Assembly (NCBI GenBank): GCA_033439685.1
Contig: JAUEDM010000008.1
Span: 1,674,001 to 1,738,000 of the forward strand
Length of the DNA stretch: 64,000 nt
Reading direction: 5' to 3'
From: Apodospora peruviana
Lineage: Eukaryota; Ascomycota; Sordariomycetes; Sordariales; Lasiosphaeriaceae
This document shows positions 11,358 through 24,116 of the stretch, in pieces (the first letter of the stretch is position 1; each line of letters opens with the position of its first letter). Position numbers and translations under genes: made by a program. The notes under the pieces were generated by a model, which saw only the letters and a program-made list of their open reading frames with translations, made no database searches and was not told the DNA's origin.

Positions 11358-13429
11358 TTTGACGGTGTTGAGTCTCTCGCTGGGGTTGATCTGGGCAGAC
11401 AGTCGAAGCTGGTTAGGAGGGATAGCTTCCCAGAAAGTTCACGATCCTCCCGTGGTCCATCTTATATGGCTTGAGGGCATCCCGGGTGGATGGGAGAGTG
11501 AGGGGATGGTTGCCGTCCGTGCCTGTGCTCGAATATTTCCGGCTGCGCTTCTTTGCCGGTCCTAATTAATCGTGGGTCGACCTCATATGGCGCGTCGTCA
11601 ACAGGACTGGCTTGCCACGCAGCCCTGGGCCCCCCAACTATGCGAGGGCGGGAAGAGTGTCAGTGAGGCTCGTGTGCCTCTCCCATGGCTATTGTGACGG
11701 GGTGGAACATTCTCCGCATCTCTTTCCTGGCGAGCAACCGGGAAAGGAAGGGCTACCCTGTCGGAGGCCTGTCCCTCATGCCAGAATGCTATAGACCGGA
11801 CAGAAGTTGGCAGCCATGGTGTTGAAGAGGACGGGGAGCTGATTGGATATCGAAGCGACGGAGGCCGGCAGAAGTCTGGTCTGGGGATGGGGATGGAGGG
11901 AGGCGGAGAGCTCAACTTGGCACTTTGGATGAGAGCTGTGTGCATGCCACCAAGCCCGTGTGATCCCAAGGGCAGATTGGGGAAAAATGATTGAGATAAT
12001 ATGGATATTTTCCGCCGCATGTTGATCAAACGCCATAGGAGGCGTGGTATTAATATGGCGGGTCCCATTCTAAACGCCGATTCGTGCCGGGCCAGCGAGG
12101 CATTGCCGAATGCAGGCACACGGGTCTCTCAGCCCCCGATCGTGGAGATGATCCCTGGATTGCCATGCGTGCCGTACGTGCCATGGTCGCAATGCCACGG
12201 ATTGCGGGGATGGGGAAAGATCCATGATGGGCTGTGATAAGTGGAAAAACTTGATGAGTTCGTCCATCATTTTTTAAAGTTTGTTGCGGAGAGAAATTCG
12301 TGGAGATCGGAGAGAATCAAGTGCGGGATGTGGACCATCCGATCCATCTTGGCGGAAATGACAGCTGTGAATAGCAGCAGGGGCACCGGCTCTTTCTGCT
12401 TATCTAATCATCCCCGTGGCCGCAGATCTTCAAACCCTTGGGGAATCCGTACAGCTGCACCAGCCTTCCCCTAACTTGGACCTTTTCAACCAACTTCCAT
12501 CCGTCCCATCCTTCCAACCCTTGCTGCACAGGTGAGCATACAACATCTTCACGTCTAAACTCATTACCATCCTTGTCCTCCATCGGTAGGATACCGAACC
12601 CGATGCCTTTTTATTTTTTTGATCATGGTTGTCAAGAATTCGACGGCACGATGACGTCCGAACCAAACGACAGTTAGATCCGGGACTTTGCGGCAAAAGG
12701 CCTCTCGTCTCTTGGTAACGCCAAGAGACGACAGGCTTCTCTTTACCATTACTACCACCTAACTTCAAGTGATGCAAAAGGTCCTTCGGAGACATTATTC
12801 TGATCATAACTTCTGGGCTCCTTGGTCGCATCGCCATGTTGCATTTTCTTTTTCCTCTGTCCCAAACATTGTCACGTGGGAATCTCTCTACCTTTGGGAT
12901 TCCCAGAGGCAACCCTGCAGCATCAAGTTCCCCTTTCGTCCTACGGTTTCTGTGCCGGGGAACCGTCCTGGCAAGCGGCAGTCGATTGCATTATATAGCT
13001 GCCAATATAAACAGTCGCATTGTTTTCGTCAGCAGTTTTTATATACTGATATATCTAAATTGCTATGCGGGGAAATATGTGCTCCACTCAAAGCTATCTC
13101 CAAGTTCTTTGACAAGTCCATTGTTCTTTTTTGCTTTCTGGAACCGCATACCTGAACGGAGGCGTGGCTACAGTACTTTGAGAGGAATCCTCTCAAACCA
13201 CCCTCCACCTCTGTTCCATGTCTCTCGCAAGTTTGCCCCTTCCTGAAGCCTCTAGATTTACCCACTAGCGGGGATACGTCGCCAATGCAATGTTCGGCAG
13301 GGCCTTGCAATCTCGCCCCGGACTTTTTGACGAACGCCTCGCAACCTGATATACATCCCGTGCCCCAGCAGCATCCTCCCAAGGTAACTTGAAGAACGGG
13401 CGCCCAGCTTCTTCAACAATGTCACAGCC
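11358..13429. promoter_or_regulatory. shared upstream region of divergent CE15 and AA9 genes
   Basis: 2.07 kb between two divergent genes for secreted lignocellulose enzymes, presumably holding both promoters. Hexamers matching the carbon catabolite repressor consensus SYGGRG occur at 11380-11385 and 11881-11886 (CTGGGG), 12204-12209 and 13067-13072 (GCGGGG) and 12955-12960 (CCGGGG). That number is about what chance would give, so it is not proof of CRE1 control. AT-rich TATA-like and CCAAT-containing stretches lie near 12990-13060, upstream of AA9. No convincing ORF was found. Confidence 0.4.
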
Positions 13430-14373
13430 ATGGCCGCCGTCATAGTACCGCTCTTCTTGGCAGTCTTGGCGGCCCTGTCCGGTCCGGTGGTTGCACATGG
13501 CGGACTAGCAAACTACACGGTTGGCGAGACGTGGTACCGAGGGTATGTTTGGAACAGTCGGCATCACCATCATATGTTCATCACAGTCAGCTGATACCGG
13601 AGAAGTTACGACCCAAACACACCGGCCGCAGAACAGGTCGGCCAGCCATGGATGATCCAGCGCCAGTGGGACTCCATCGACCCCATCTTCAGCGTCGATG
13701 ACAAGTACATCGCCTGCAACAACCCGGGATCCCCGCCCGTGTCGTACATTCCGATCCGCGCCGGCGAGAACATCACGGCCGTCTACTGGTACTGGCTGCA
13801 CCCCGTCGGGCCCATGACGGTCTGGCTGGCGTCGTGCGGTCATGACTGCAACTCGGTCGACGTCAATGAGGTCGAGTGGTTCAAGATCTGGGAGGCAGGC
13901 CTGCTCGCTGGTCCCAACCTTGCCGAGGGCGTGTGGTACCAGAAACAGTTCCAGAACTGGGACGGCGAGCCCGATCTCTGGCCAGTCACCATCCCGACGA
14001 GCCTTCGGCCGGGCCTCTACATGATCCGCCATGAGATTTTGTCCATCCATATCGAGAATAAGCCGCAGTTCTACCCGGAGTGCGCGAACTTGAATATCAC
14101 GGGCGCGGCTACTGCGTTCCCGCCAAAAGAATACCTCAAGAAATTTCCTGGGGCTTACGAAGCTAATGGTATATCCCGATACTCGCACTTGTTCGTTGTG
14201 TTGAGACTGACGATGAACTAGACCCGTCAATTAAAATCAACGTATATGTCCCTGACGATGTATCGGTAGGCGAAGACTCCTTCTATGCTCAACAAGTATT
14301 GTTGCTAACAGGACGATAGAACTACACCATTCCTGGAGGCCCGATATGGGATGGGTTAGTTATTTCTCGTTAA
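13430..14373 (+). CDS. AA9 lytic polysaccharide monooxygenase, secreted
   Basis: Copper-dependent monooxygenase that oxidatively cleaves cellulose or related glucans. Four exons are modelled: 13430-13542, 13606-14168, 14222-14265 and 14320-14373. Introns of 63, 53 and 54 nt all preserve the frame. A signal peptide ends in VVA, so the mature protein starts HGGLANY, giving the N-terminal histidine of the copper brace. The second active-site histidine is probably in the HPVGPM region. The C-terminal signature around LYMIRHEILSIHIENK and QFYPECANLNITG is typical of AA9. No CBM1 is seen. The 3' end is uncertain: a further intron from 14355 to 14430 would replace the last residues LVISR with FST and end at 14443. 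Confidence 0.92.
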
Positions 14374-14701
14374 AGTGGTCGAACTTTCAGTTTTGTGCCT
14401 GAACTCCGTTAACGGTCGCTGCTAACCCAGGTTCTCGACATAGCTTCACAGTTGTGGATAAGTACTGCCGTGGATGTTGAAACACCTCGAAGCGCGAGGC
14501 AATACCAATTGTAAAAATGCTATTTATAAATTCTCGCAAAGTCTCCAGGCGGTAACTGTGAAGCCTCATGATGATAAACGTGGGCAAGTGCTCGAAAGTA
14601 AATACATCCCCTGCCAAGTGGTAAAGCCCAGCAACCCCCCCTGACTATATCTCCTTGAACTGTATAAAACGACGAAAAAAGATCATCTCTCACCAACTTT
14701 A

Positions 14702-15644
14702 TCAGAACATGTCGCTCTCATCCACGGGTGTCATCACCCCGGGGACTTGAGGATAGTGGAAAGTCATGGGAGCTGCCCTATGCTGTGCGTGCCAAGCTGA
14801 GCACGAGTCCAAGTCCGACTGGTGGTGCGATGGCTCGCCCGCATTCCACTCATGGGCGCCATCACTCCCCCAAAACTGATCATCATACCCCTCCTCCACA
14901 GGCCAATCGTCCTCTCCCTCGTCCTGCAGATTCCTATCCCTCTTCTGCTTGCTCCTAATCCGCTTGTTCTTCAAATCATCACCACCAGTCCATATCCCAC
15001 CCCCAACAAGCTGGGCAAACTTTCCCCCCCTGCTCACAAGCTCATCGTACCCCCCAATCCCCGTCTCGACAACCGAGCCCTGCTCAACCACGATGATCCT
15101 GTCCGCGATGCGCATCATCTCCTTGCTGTGCGTGATAACCACGACAGCCATAGCTTCACCTACCCGCGGCCCACCTCCTGTACTCCGTCTCGCAGCCAAA
15201 ACCAGCTGCTTGACCACATTCCTGATTCCGTCGGCAGCTTCCGCGTCCAACGCGCTGGTTGGCTCGTCCATGACCAGCAGTTTCGGTCTGCGGACCAGCG
15301 CGCGCGCGATGCCCAAACGCTGCGCCTGGCCGCCGGACACCTGGATCCCGCCCTCGCCGACCAGCGTATCGTAGCCTTCCGACAGAGAGAAGATGAAATC
15401 GTGGATGCCGGCTGCGTGGGCGGCAGCTTCGACGTTGGCTTGTGCGAGGAGAGGTGAGCCATCGCGCAGGCCGTAGACGATGTTGTTGCGCACCGAGACG
15501 GGAAAGAGAAAGGGTTGTTGCGGTACGTAGCCCATGTATGACCTAAGAGTGGACGTCGAGAGGGATGATGCGGGAATGGTGAGCATGTTGGTGTAGGAGA
15601 GCGGCTGCTGTTCAGCGCCCCCACCAAAATACGTTGTTTTGAGG

Positions 15645-15720
<76 letters not shown>

Positions 15721-18700
15721 CAAGCGGTTCATACAGACGGAGCAGCAGAGAAGCGATGGTGCTCTTGCCGCACCCAGAAATGCCGACGATGGCGGTGCAA
15801 GTGCCGGGGTCGATCTGCAGACTAATGTTGCGGAGGACCTGAACTTTTGAGGCAGATGGGTAGGCGAACTGGAGGGAGCTCATCCGGACCGGCAGGGGCG
15901 TCCACACTCTCAAGGATCCGTGGGCTTCGTGGCTGGCGGTGTGGGACAGGTTGGCGAAATAGAGCATCTGGGTGGCTGTCGCTTTTGCCGCGGCGACTTG
16001 CGGGAGATTGCCGAGCAGGGCGACGGCCGTACCGAGCGAGAACAGTAAGAGGTTAACGACGCGGATCACGTCGGTTGCGCTGACGAGACCTTGGCTCAAG
16101 ATCTTGGAGCCGTAGTAGAACACCAGCGCGGTTAGGAAATACGAGATGGACTGGTAGAGCCCGTAGAAGACGCCCACGTAGACGGCGCGCTTTATCCCCA
16201 AGCGGTAGGTCACGCCGGCCGACTCGCTGTGCTTGCGACTAAAATATTTCTCCAGCGTCATGGCGCGCACGACTTTGATGGCTGCAAAAGTCTCACTGAA
16301 GATGGTGTTGGTCGCGGTGGCCGCCTCGTCGCAGATGGACTCCCACTTGTCGCTGGTAAGAGAATTGGCCCGCGCTGTACCCAACGCGAACGGTAGGCCG
16401 GCCAGCGCGACGAGCGTAAGGTCCCAGCGGATGGCGAGCGCCCAGACCAGCGCGGCGAGGATCATGCACGTCACGGTTAGGAAAATGGGCACGAACATGC
16501 CCACGAGCTTGCGCATCTCCTCGGCGTTACGGTCGAGATACTGCGTGATGCGGGCTGGCGAGTGGCTGGCCTTGTCGAACCACGATCTCGGCTGGCTGAG
16601 GATACGCTTGAAGGCCTCGGCGCGGAGTGCGTTGACCCATTTCTGGGCGACCCGTTCCATGAAGAAATAGCTGAAAAATGTGGCCGTGGCGTCGGCGACA
16701 GCTATAGCCGTCAGGGCGATTGCCCATTTGCTTCCGGTGGCTTGGCGGCCCTCGGGAAGCCAGAACGTCGAGAGAAGCTGGGCGAAGATGAAAGAGAAGG
16801 CAGGGGTGCTGGCCGCTACGACGAGGCAGAGCAGGATGCCGAGCAAAAGCTGGAGCTTGCCGCTTTTGTCGAGGGTCGGCCACACCGTTCGTAGGATGGC
16901 GCTCAGCGAGGGATAGCGGTGACCGTTTGGCAGGCCCTTCTTCTTGTCCTTGCGCTTGGCAAGGCGTTGTAGGAAGAAGAGATCCAGCGAGTCGAGAGAG
17001 GCTTGGACTTCTGCCGACTGCTGTGGTTTCTCCTTTAGCGAGTGTCGCACGTTTTGCGACCTGTTCTTCTGCACCTCCAACCCAGTCTGCTTGACGATTT
17101 TCATGCTCTCGGCTCGTTGTAAGGCTGACGCCGGAAACGCAGGCAGTGTAGAAAATGGGTGGACGTGTTGAGCGGCGCGGCTACCGCTCCGAGAGATGGG
17201 AGGAGAACTGATGGTAGCCTTTGGATCACCCATTGCTGCCATACGATGGAAAATTCCGCTTTGTCGTTTTTTGTTGTTCAGACTGAGTGTTTGAAGGATC
17301 TTTGAGTAGCGAGGTTCGTCATGAAAAGCCTCCTCTTCCAAAGATTCCAGGTCAGCCTCGGTGTCATCGTCGTCAAAGCTGGAGATTGACTGTTTCGAAG
17401 ACCTTGCGTCATCTGCCGAGGCCAAAAAGGAGGCAAACAAGCCGTTTGGGACCTCGACAAGCTGCTCCCGGAAACCTTCCTGGACAACAGTGCCATTCTC
17501 GAGGACATAGACGTACTCGTTGTTCTCAATCTGACCAACTTCATGCGTGATGATGATGGTCGTCTTGCCCCTTCTCCACAACCTGATGGCTTCCATGATG
17601 AGAGTCCTGCTGGTCGGATCCAATCCGCTGGTAATCTCGTCCAGAATGAGAACCGGCGGATCACGCAGCTTTGCTCGAGCAAGCGCAAGTCGCTGCTGCT
17701 GGCCGCTGCTGAGACTGCAACCTCCGGGGCCGATCTTGGTGTCGATTCCGTCCGGCATGCCGACAATTGTCGTCTGCAGGAGCGCCATGCTGCACGCTTG
17801 CTGGACTTCCTCGACCGAGACGCGGTCAGGATCAGTGGCTCCAAGAGCGACATTGTGGATAAAGCTGCCGCTGAAGAGGACGCTGGACTGCTGCACCAGG
17901 GTGACGTTGCGTCGAAGCCACTCCAGATGCAGTCGAGAGATCGGGTGGCCGTCGACCGTGACGGAGCCCATCAGCGGCTCGTAGAATCTGACGAGGAGAT
18001 TGCCCAACGTACTCTTGCCCGAGCCGCTCCTCCCGACGACAAAGGTGGTCTCTCCAGCAGGAAACTGGAAATTTGATGTTTTTAGGACGATTTTATTCGG
18101 ATTCGACGGGTATGCAAAGCATACGTTGCGCATCTGGATGTCACCTTGACACCACGGAGGCCGGTACCAGCCAGCAACGTTTTTCATGTTTCCACAGTTC
18201 CGGGGCGTCTTTTGCACCAAAGTCTTGAGCAATTGACCAGCGGCCATGCCCTTAGCCAAGATAAGCCACTGCGGCCCAAGGGTCTCAATCGACTGGAAAG
18301 CGATCAAGGCGGCGTAAAAGGTCGTCAGCGCATTTCCTGGCGTCAGGTCTCCGCTGTTAACAAGCACGACCGCAAAGAAGAATCCAACGACAAAAAGCAT
18401 CAACATCCACAGCTTGATGTAGCTCATCTGGCCGCAGTTACAGAGGATCTGCCGCGAGTAGTACTTCGCTGACCGGCGGATGGCCGAGATGAACCGGAAA
18501 GCTTCATCGTCTGCGCCGTTGTACACCTTGACCAGATCTATGGCTGTCATTGCGGCCGTGGCGTGCTTTGCGGCTTCTGCGAGCTCTCGCTTTTGTGCCT
18601 CGATGGCCGGGTCGAGGAAGCGGCCTATGGCCCACAGGATGACTGCCGAGGGCACGCCGGTCGCGAGCATCACGAGCGTCAGCTTGTATGAGAAGAAGAA

Positions 18701-19375
18701 TGCCACGACTATGCAGGAAAAGAAGACAAAGATGTCGCAGATGAGGAAGCCGAGGGTTTGTGATGTGGCTTGTTGGAGCTCTCTTGTCTGACTATATGTG
18801 TGGCATTTATCTGTTAGCTGGCGGACTTTAAAAGGGATATTTGGAAAGAAAACTTACGTGTGGACTGCCACCATTAGGCTAGACATGCCGTTCGTGCGCA
18901 AGTCGTACCACTCGGCAGGTTTGTTGAGGAATGAGGCGAACATAGTCTCCCTAGCCGTCCTGGCACGCAGCTCTCCGGTCGTGACCCAGAGAGCAATGTC
19001 GACGCAGCAGAACAACCACATTCCTACTCCGAGCAGGGTCATGATGACACACCATCGGGATATCTGAGAGAGAAAGTCGGCTGAGTTGAGTGTGCCAGAG
19101 CCCCATGGAGAGACGACATCGAAGATCCTGCCCAAGAGCACAGCATAGGCCGTTCGTCCAGCGGCGACAAGTGCCGTGGTCACAAATGCGCAGGCAATGA
19201 TCCAGGCATGGCGTGGCCGGGTGAATGCGAAGAGATCCTTGAACGAAGATCGCTGTGTAGCTGGCTCGGTTTGCTTGTCAACATGATGTTGGTCACTGTC
19301 CGCCATGCTGTCGTCAAAGGTGTACATGTCTTCTTTCGGCGTGAAGGGTGAAAGCCGGTCTGGGTATCGCTCCAT
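14702..19375 (-). CDS. ste6: full-size ABC exporter, a-factor pheromone (Ste6) type
   Basis: ABCB-type full transporter, (TM6-NBD)x2. Two exons, 19375-18858 and 18791-14702, are joined by a 66-nt intron (GTAAGT..TATAG) and encode 1535 residues. The sequence after the junction (QTRELQQATSQTLGFL) and the first membrane domain resemble fungal Ste6/AtrD, which exports farnesylated a-factor, so that role is inferred. NBD1 has Walker A GRSGSGKST, signature LSSGQ, Walker B VLILDE and H-loop ITHE. NBD2 has Walker A GISGCGKST, Q-loop YVPQQ, signature VSGGQ, Walker B LLVMDE and ITHS. A tract of 25 Asn (residues about 1198-1222) separates Walker A from the Q-loop in NBD2. The symbol is by family resemblance; another ABCB exporter is possible. 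Confidence 0.85.
15644..15718. repeat. (AAC)25 trinucleotide microsatellite inside the ABC transporter ORF
   Basis: 25 uninterrupted AAC codons on the minus strand (GTT on plus) encode a pure Asn tract in NBD2 of the ABC transporter. Repeat purity implies length instability between strains. On the other strand it creates artefact ORFs of poly-Leu or poly-Thr. Confidence 0.97.
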
Positions 19376-20154
19376 TTCCGGAAATTCGTCTGCCGCCCAA
19401 AGGGCTAGAAGTTTAAGGTATCGGGAAAGAAAGTGAATTCAGATATTATGCAGTTCAGTCACCGAGTCTTGCTCAGTGATGGATAAAAACGTTTGATGAA
19501 AGACGAAGACGACGAATGCCCCAACGGCATGCAAGCGAGGTTTTAGAAGGAGAAGCGCTCTTCTCTCGCACGAGAAATAGATGTGGCTTGGATTGAGAAT
19601 CATTTTGACATGAGTCTTCTGTTTGTTCCTAGTCCTGGTGTTGCTTAACCTTTGTTGTTGAGCTTTATACGCCCTTAGTATTGTAGTTGCTCGGAGTCTC
19701 AGGGGGTGGCGGATTGGTTTTGCCTGGTCCCCGGAAGAACAATCCTAAGCGCAGAGAACATGGTAAGGGACGATCCACTCAGCGCTTTGATCGGATGAAA
19801 GTGGCAAGGTAATAAGGTGGTACCTGGATAGAGGTGATGCTACAGAGCTTTCTGCAAGCTCTCTGTTGGTATTGTGAACTGCGCATCACCACATAGCATT
19901 TGCATGAGCAATCGACCAGACTGTCGCCCTTGCACATCACACATTACATCAACATTTTGAACTTGTGCCTTTCTGGGGCTCCATTTGTTTGTGGTAGCTC
20001 GGTGTTGTCTATCGATCGGTGTCGACTTGGCATTCCCCAACCGCCGGAGAACGATGTCCATTATTCGAAGGCGAAGCGATTCGGGCTGGTCGCGCGACGA
20101 GAAGCATCGCCAGCTAGATATGATGTGCGCTGTATCGATCGATCCTCACGCGCT
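19376..20154. other. intergenic, no supported gene
   Basis: About 780 bp holding the promoter and 5' leader of the ABC transporter and the 3' region of the Chp1-like gene. No motif or ORF of note. Confidence 0.5.
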
Positions 20155-20691
20155 TCACTTGGACGCCTCGGCTTTCTCTTTCTGCGCTTGCTCGTAAACC
20201 CAGTCATTCAATCCCAGCTTGTTCCTTGCGATCTCAACCGCATAAAACTGCATCCTCGGGACGAAAATAGTCTCCTTTTCTCCATATTCCCACTTCGGAT
20301 TCGAGCGCAACATGGTGCCGAAGTTGTAATCGTCCACCTTCTTCTCGTATTGCATCATGAAGTTGCGCCACCGCTCCTTGCCCGACTTGCTCTTCATCTC
20401 GTCCTCGTCGATGGTCGCAGCCGGGTCGAACTCGGGGAAGTCCTTCTTAAGGTGCTCGTAGATCTCATCGTCAATCTTTGTCAGCCGCAGCGTAGATCCT
20501 TTGACCTTCTCCAGAATGGACCAGTAGGTGGTCATGTGGTGGACGGCCTTGACGGCGAACTGCTTCTCGATCTGGTCCCTACCCTGTTAGCGACTGGTTT
20601 CGCATGCTTTTTAGGGTTGGACGGATGGGCATACATCCTCGAGGTTATCGGCCTCGGCGGCGTTGAAGTTTGCAGGGACTTGTTGCGCCAT
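20155..20691 (-). CDS. chp1: PBDC1/Chp1 family eEF1A chaperone (YPL225W homologue)
   Basis: Small cytosolic protein of the PBDC1 family (Pfam PF04669), whose yeast member YPL225W/Chp1 helps fold nascent eEF1A. Two exons, 20691-20635 and 20571-20155, give 157 residues; the intron is 63 nt. The chosen acceptor makes the N-terminal block read NLEDIEKQFAVKAVHHM, matching the family's start. An alternative acceptor a few bases upstream would add GRDQ. Further family features are KERWRNFMMQYEKKVDDYNFGTMLR in the centre and the Lys-rich end. No signal peptide. A housekeeping gene is expected. The function is transferred from yeast and human homologues. Confidence 0.87.
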
Positions 20692-21468
20692 TTTGTCGGT
20701 AACCTGGAAGGATGGAAATGCCGTCTTGACGATTGTCGCGATCAAGGCAACAGCTGTTGTAGAGGGGTGGGGTGATATGGGCTCTGGCGGGGCAAAGTTG
20801 TGTCATTTTTTGGGCATCCACACATCTCGATAAGATAAGAGCTTGGGTGCATCTAATCTATATAACGTTAATCTAATCTGATCGATCTAATCAGTCCACT
20901 TACACATCTTACACGGTCAGGCCGGGGGGGTGGGGGGGGGGGCAGAAGCCTTGAGTTTATCACCCACCAGGTACCAAACTTTGATTGCATGTATGACATA
21001 CTGTGGAAATACCTGATAAATTTATGTTGTATTTGCTTTCGGATTTGCTTCTATTAAACGGAACCAAGTTTCTCATGATAAAAATCAAAATCAAATAGCT
21101 CTCAAGGGCACCTGCCTGGGTAGTTGCAATGCTTCAAGGTTTTGCGACAGAGAAGTGTGGCGCACTGGTGGTTAGCAAACCGTTGTGGAAACATCGGAAA
21201 GCTTGCGGATGACACTTGCCCTCTCAATACTTTTTCCGCTGAGCAAGTTTTGCGCCTGTACAGGTGTTGTTGTTGACCAGATGTCACTTGTCCGCAAGAG
21301 TTTAGTTAATACAGGCTCTTTTGCTCCCAAAATCTGTCCCGATAATCTTGGTTTCGGACATGGCTTGGACATATGCTCATCATCGATATCACTATCTGAA
21401 CTCTACTTGCCGAAGCGGGCACTTTTCGTCCGACAAATATCATCATCACGATATTATTAACAATTACA
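20692..21468. other. intergenic with G-run
   Basis: About 780 bp of AT-rich DNA between divergent genes. It contains G7-T-G11 at 20924-20942, a candidate quadruplex or a homopolymer prone to sequencing error. No ORF is supported. Confidence 0.6.
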
Positions 21469-24116
21469 ATGTCTTCATCGGATCGGTCGGGCAGTGACGG
21501 GCCATCTCCGGCCACGCCGCCATCAAGGACACATGCGGGAAGTATTACAACATCCATAAGGATATCGACGCCGGTTTCCACAATCCTGCGAGCCCCGAGC
21601 CACTTCCACAAGCGCAGCACTAGCTGGAGTCCGTTGCAGGCTAGTAAGGGGGGCAGCGGGGGTATAGACTCAACCGCAGCCAGTATCTCGAACTCAAGCA
21701 CCGGTTTAGCCGAGTCCGTCGACGAGGTCCCACCATGGGATCGGACCGTCCAAGTTATCTGGAACAAACAGGCTCACTACAAGTTTGACAAGATAAAACG
21801 AGATGACGGGCACAATTTTCAGATGAACATCGTGCGGTTGGCCGCGGAGAGCGCCATACTCAACCCCGACGCTGTTACCCCAGCGCCACCGAACAATGAC
21901 AACGGATCAACAGAGGCAACCGAGAACGCGAGAACAAGGACGAAGATACAGCGGGGGGATGTTGCTGGCAAAGATAACGGCCCATACTTCTCCAGGCTCC
22001 CTGACCGCGTGCGGTTCATGATCACCAGACATGTTGTCCGGAGCCACGACAGCGGCAAGGTTATTCGTCTCAACAGCACGAGCTGTTTCGACCCCATCTG
22101 GCTCATGAAACGGAAAGGGACAACTACCAAAGGAAAAGACCGGTTCTGGTCGAATGAAGACTACTTTGACAGTCTGAAGACCGTTCTCGCCGAGCTGTAC
22201 CGATACACATCTGTGTGCTTTGGCATGCGCGTCGACATCTTGGCGACCTTGCTCCTCACCCGCCAATTTCACGTCGTTTACTCGCCCTTTGTGACGGAGC
22301 AGTTGCAGCCGGCCGCCACGCTCTACTTGAGCAAGTATGGGCCGCTCATGAAATGGGTTACCATCGAGGTTGATATGTCCAAGTTGGGCGGCCACTGGCA
22401 TCCCTCGGCAGCTAGCATGGACATGCGAAAGTCCTTGAAGCGCCCTCGCGAGCTGGTGGAGAGGTTCGTGGAGAGGCAGCTTACTCGGCACCATGGCGGA
22501 ACCACTCTGCACAAATTGATTATACTTGTGAGGCGCTATTATGGCTGCCACGCCCCGGGCGTAAAGGGGACTTCTTTAGGATGTGGTACTGCACAAGACA
22601 AAGAGCAACACGGCAAATATCACAACGATAAAACGCCTGTTGATCATTTGGCATCAGCAGAGGCATTGTCCAGAAGATACAGAGAGAGCAAGAATTCAAG
22701 CAAAGGTAAACCATCATCTGGTGCTGTGGATGCGTCCAGGCTATCACAAACACCGCCTGATAGGACCGAGGACACGGAAGCTCAAGACCCCATCAAACTT
22801 TCTGGAAACGCACCCCCTCCAGCGTCAGGCGCGGTCCCCTACTGCTCGGATGAGCACCTCGACATCCTCGACCCGATCAAGAGACTGACAGGCTTCGTCG
22901 ACTCCCTGTGTCTAGTCGGCACCAGCAAGCCCTGCACGATAGAGATTGTCGCGGCGCTATGCGGCAAAGACCGGTCCAAGACCAACGGAGATGATATTGT
23001 GCAGCAACAGGTCTGCCACTATCGTAACCCGTCGGATATATACCCGTTCACGTCCGGCCAGAGTTCGGCGGTGACGCTCGGCCCGCCGTCGAGCGGAGGT
23101 AATATCCAGATTGTTAGGCATCAGACGGAATCGAAGACGTGGATGATGGGGTTAAATGGATGCGAGTCGGTTGTCGTTGACGAGTGGCATGAACATTATG
23201 CAGGCAGGCCGTGTGTCAAATTGCCTGATACTGGCGGGATTCCTGAAGATTACCATAGGTCCGGTGCACTGCAGCCTGCTGACAACAATAACAAGAAGAC
23301 TGCTGCTGTTAGCGATAGTACTGTTACGGGCAACAAGGCGAGGAGATCTTCATCAAAACGGTATTCTAAAAGCTCGTTGTCCAATGTGTGGCGGGGAAGG
23401 AGGCACAGCACCATCGATAGTAATGTTGATGTTTGCGATGATGGAGCAGAAGGGCGTGTCGGGTGTGGTGCTACCAAAACCGGCCGTCTTGGTGGTGTTT
23501 CTAGTGGCACTTTTCGTATGAGTCTGCCAGTGTGGAGGGTTCATGATGATGCCGATGATACAGAGTCACTGCTTGATCACGATGGCGACAACGAACCAGA
23601 GCCGGGGCCGGGCCCATCGACGACAAACACCAACGATAACAAATGGAAGAGGAAAAGTAGACGGCTCTTCTTTCCGTCACGCATCTCCGTGCTCATCAAG
23701 AAGCACATGCACTCATCGCCTAAGAGGATGAACAAGCTCATCAAGAGGAGCAAGAAAACCGCAGCAGCCGCAGCAGCAGCAACAGTAGTTGCGGTTCCTA
23801 GTCGCCGGCGACGCCCATTTCGTTGCCCTTCGAGACGGGGTCCCTGGTCCATTTGCCCGGCGGCCAGCAAGAGAGTCTTACAGGGAAAGTATTGAGGATA
23901 CAGAGATTAAAGGAAGTTTGTTGGGTGGATGGGGAAGATGGTTTACACTTATTTTCAAGGCAATTGGACGTAAACGGCTATTTCGAATGCTTGGATTGGT
24001 CGTGGCAAGATCCTCAAGAGGCGATCTCGTCTAATATTGTGAGGTTTGCTAAGTTGGATCGGATTGAGGAGCTCAAGTGCCGGTGCGGGTGTGAATTTTG
24101 GATCTCGCGGACGTAG
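21469..24116 (+). CDS. uncharacterised fungal protein, F-box-like N-terminal motif, C-terminus in a second frame
   Basis: No function recognised. The main frame from ATG 21469 stays open to 23895 (808 residues). It has a Ser/Thr/Pro-rich N-terminus, a globular part from about residue 90, and a short LPDRVRFMITRHVV stretch reminiscent of the start of an F-box. A basic Lys/Arg/Ala tail of odd composition closes this frame. From 23802 another frame reads SPATPISLPFETGSLVHLPG and continues to a stop at 24116 with normal composition (VCWVDGEDGLHLFSRQLD, CRCGCEF). The codon before it is TAG, which could be an intron acceptor; a weak donor GTGCTC at 23689 would give a 113-nt intron in the right phase. 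A true frameshift is the alternative. The first 700 codons are firm; the 3' model is not. Confidence 0.6.

Noticed and set aside
11358..13429. Five CRE1-like SYGGRG hexamers as evidence for catabolite repression
   Set aside because: Eight possible hexamers on two strands give a comparable number by chance in 2 kb, so they were noted but not called as sites.
15639..15842. Poly-Leu ORF (plus) and poly-Thr ORF (minus)
   Set aside because: Both are other-frame readings of the (AAC)n repeat in the ABC transporter gene.
23823..24116. 97-codon ORF as a separate small gene
   Set aside because: It has no good ATG context and reads like the C-terminus of the gene immediately upstream; treated as part of that gene.
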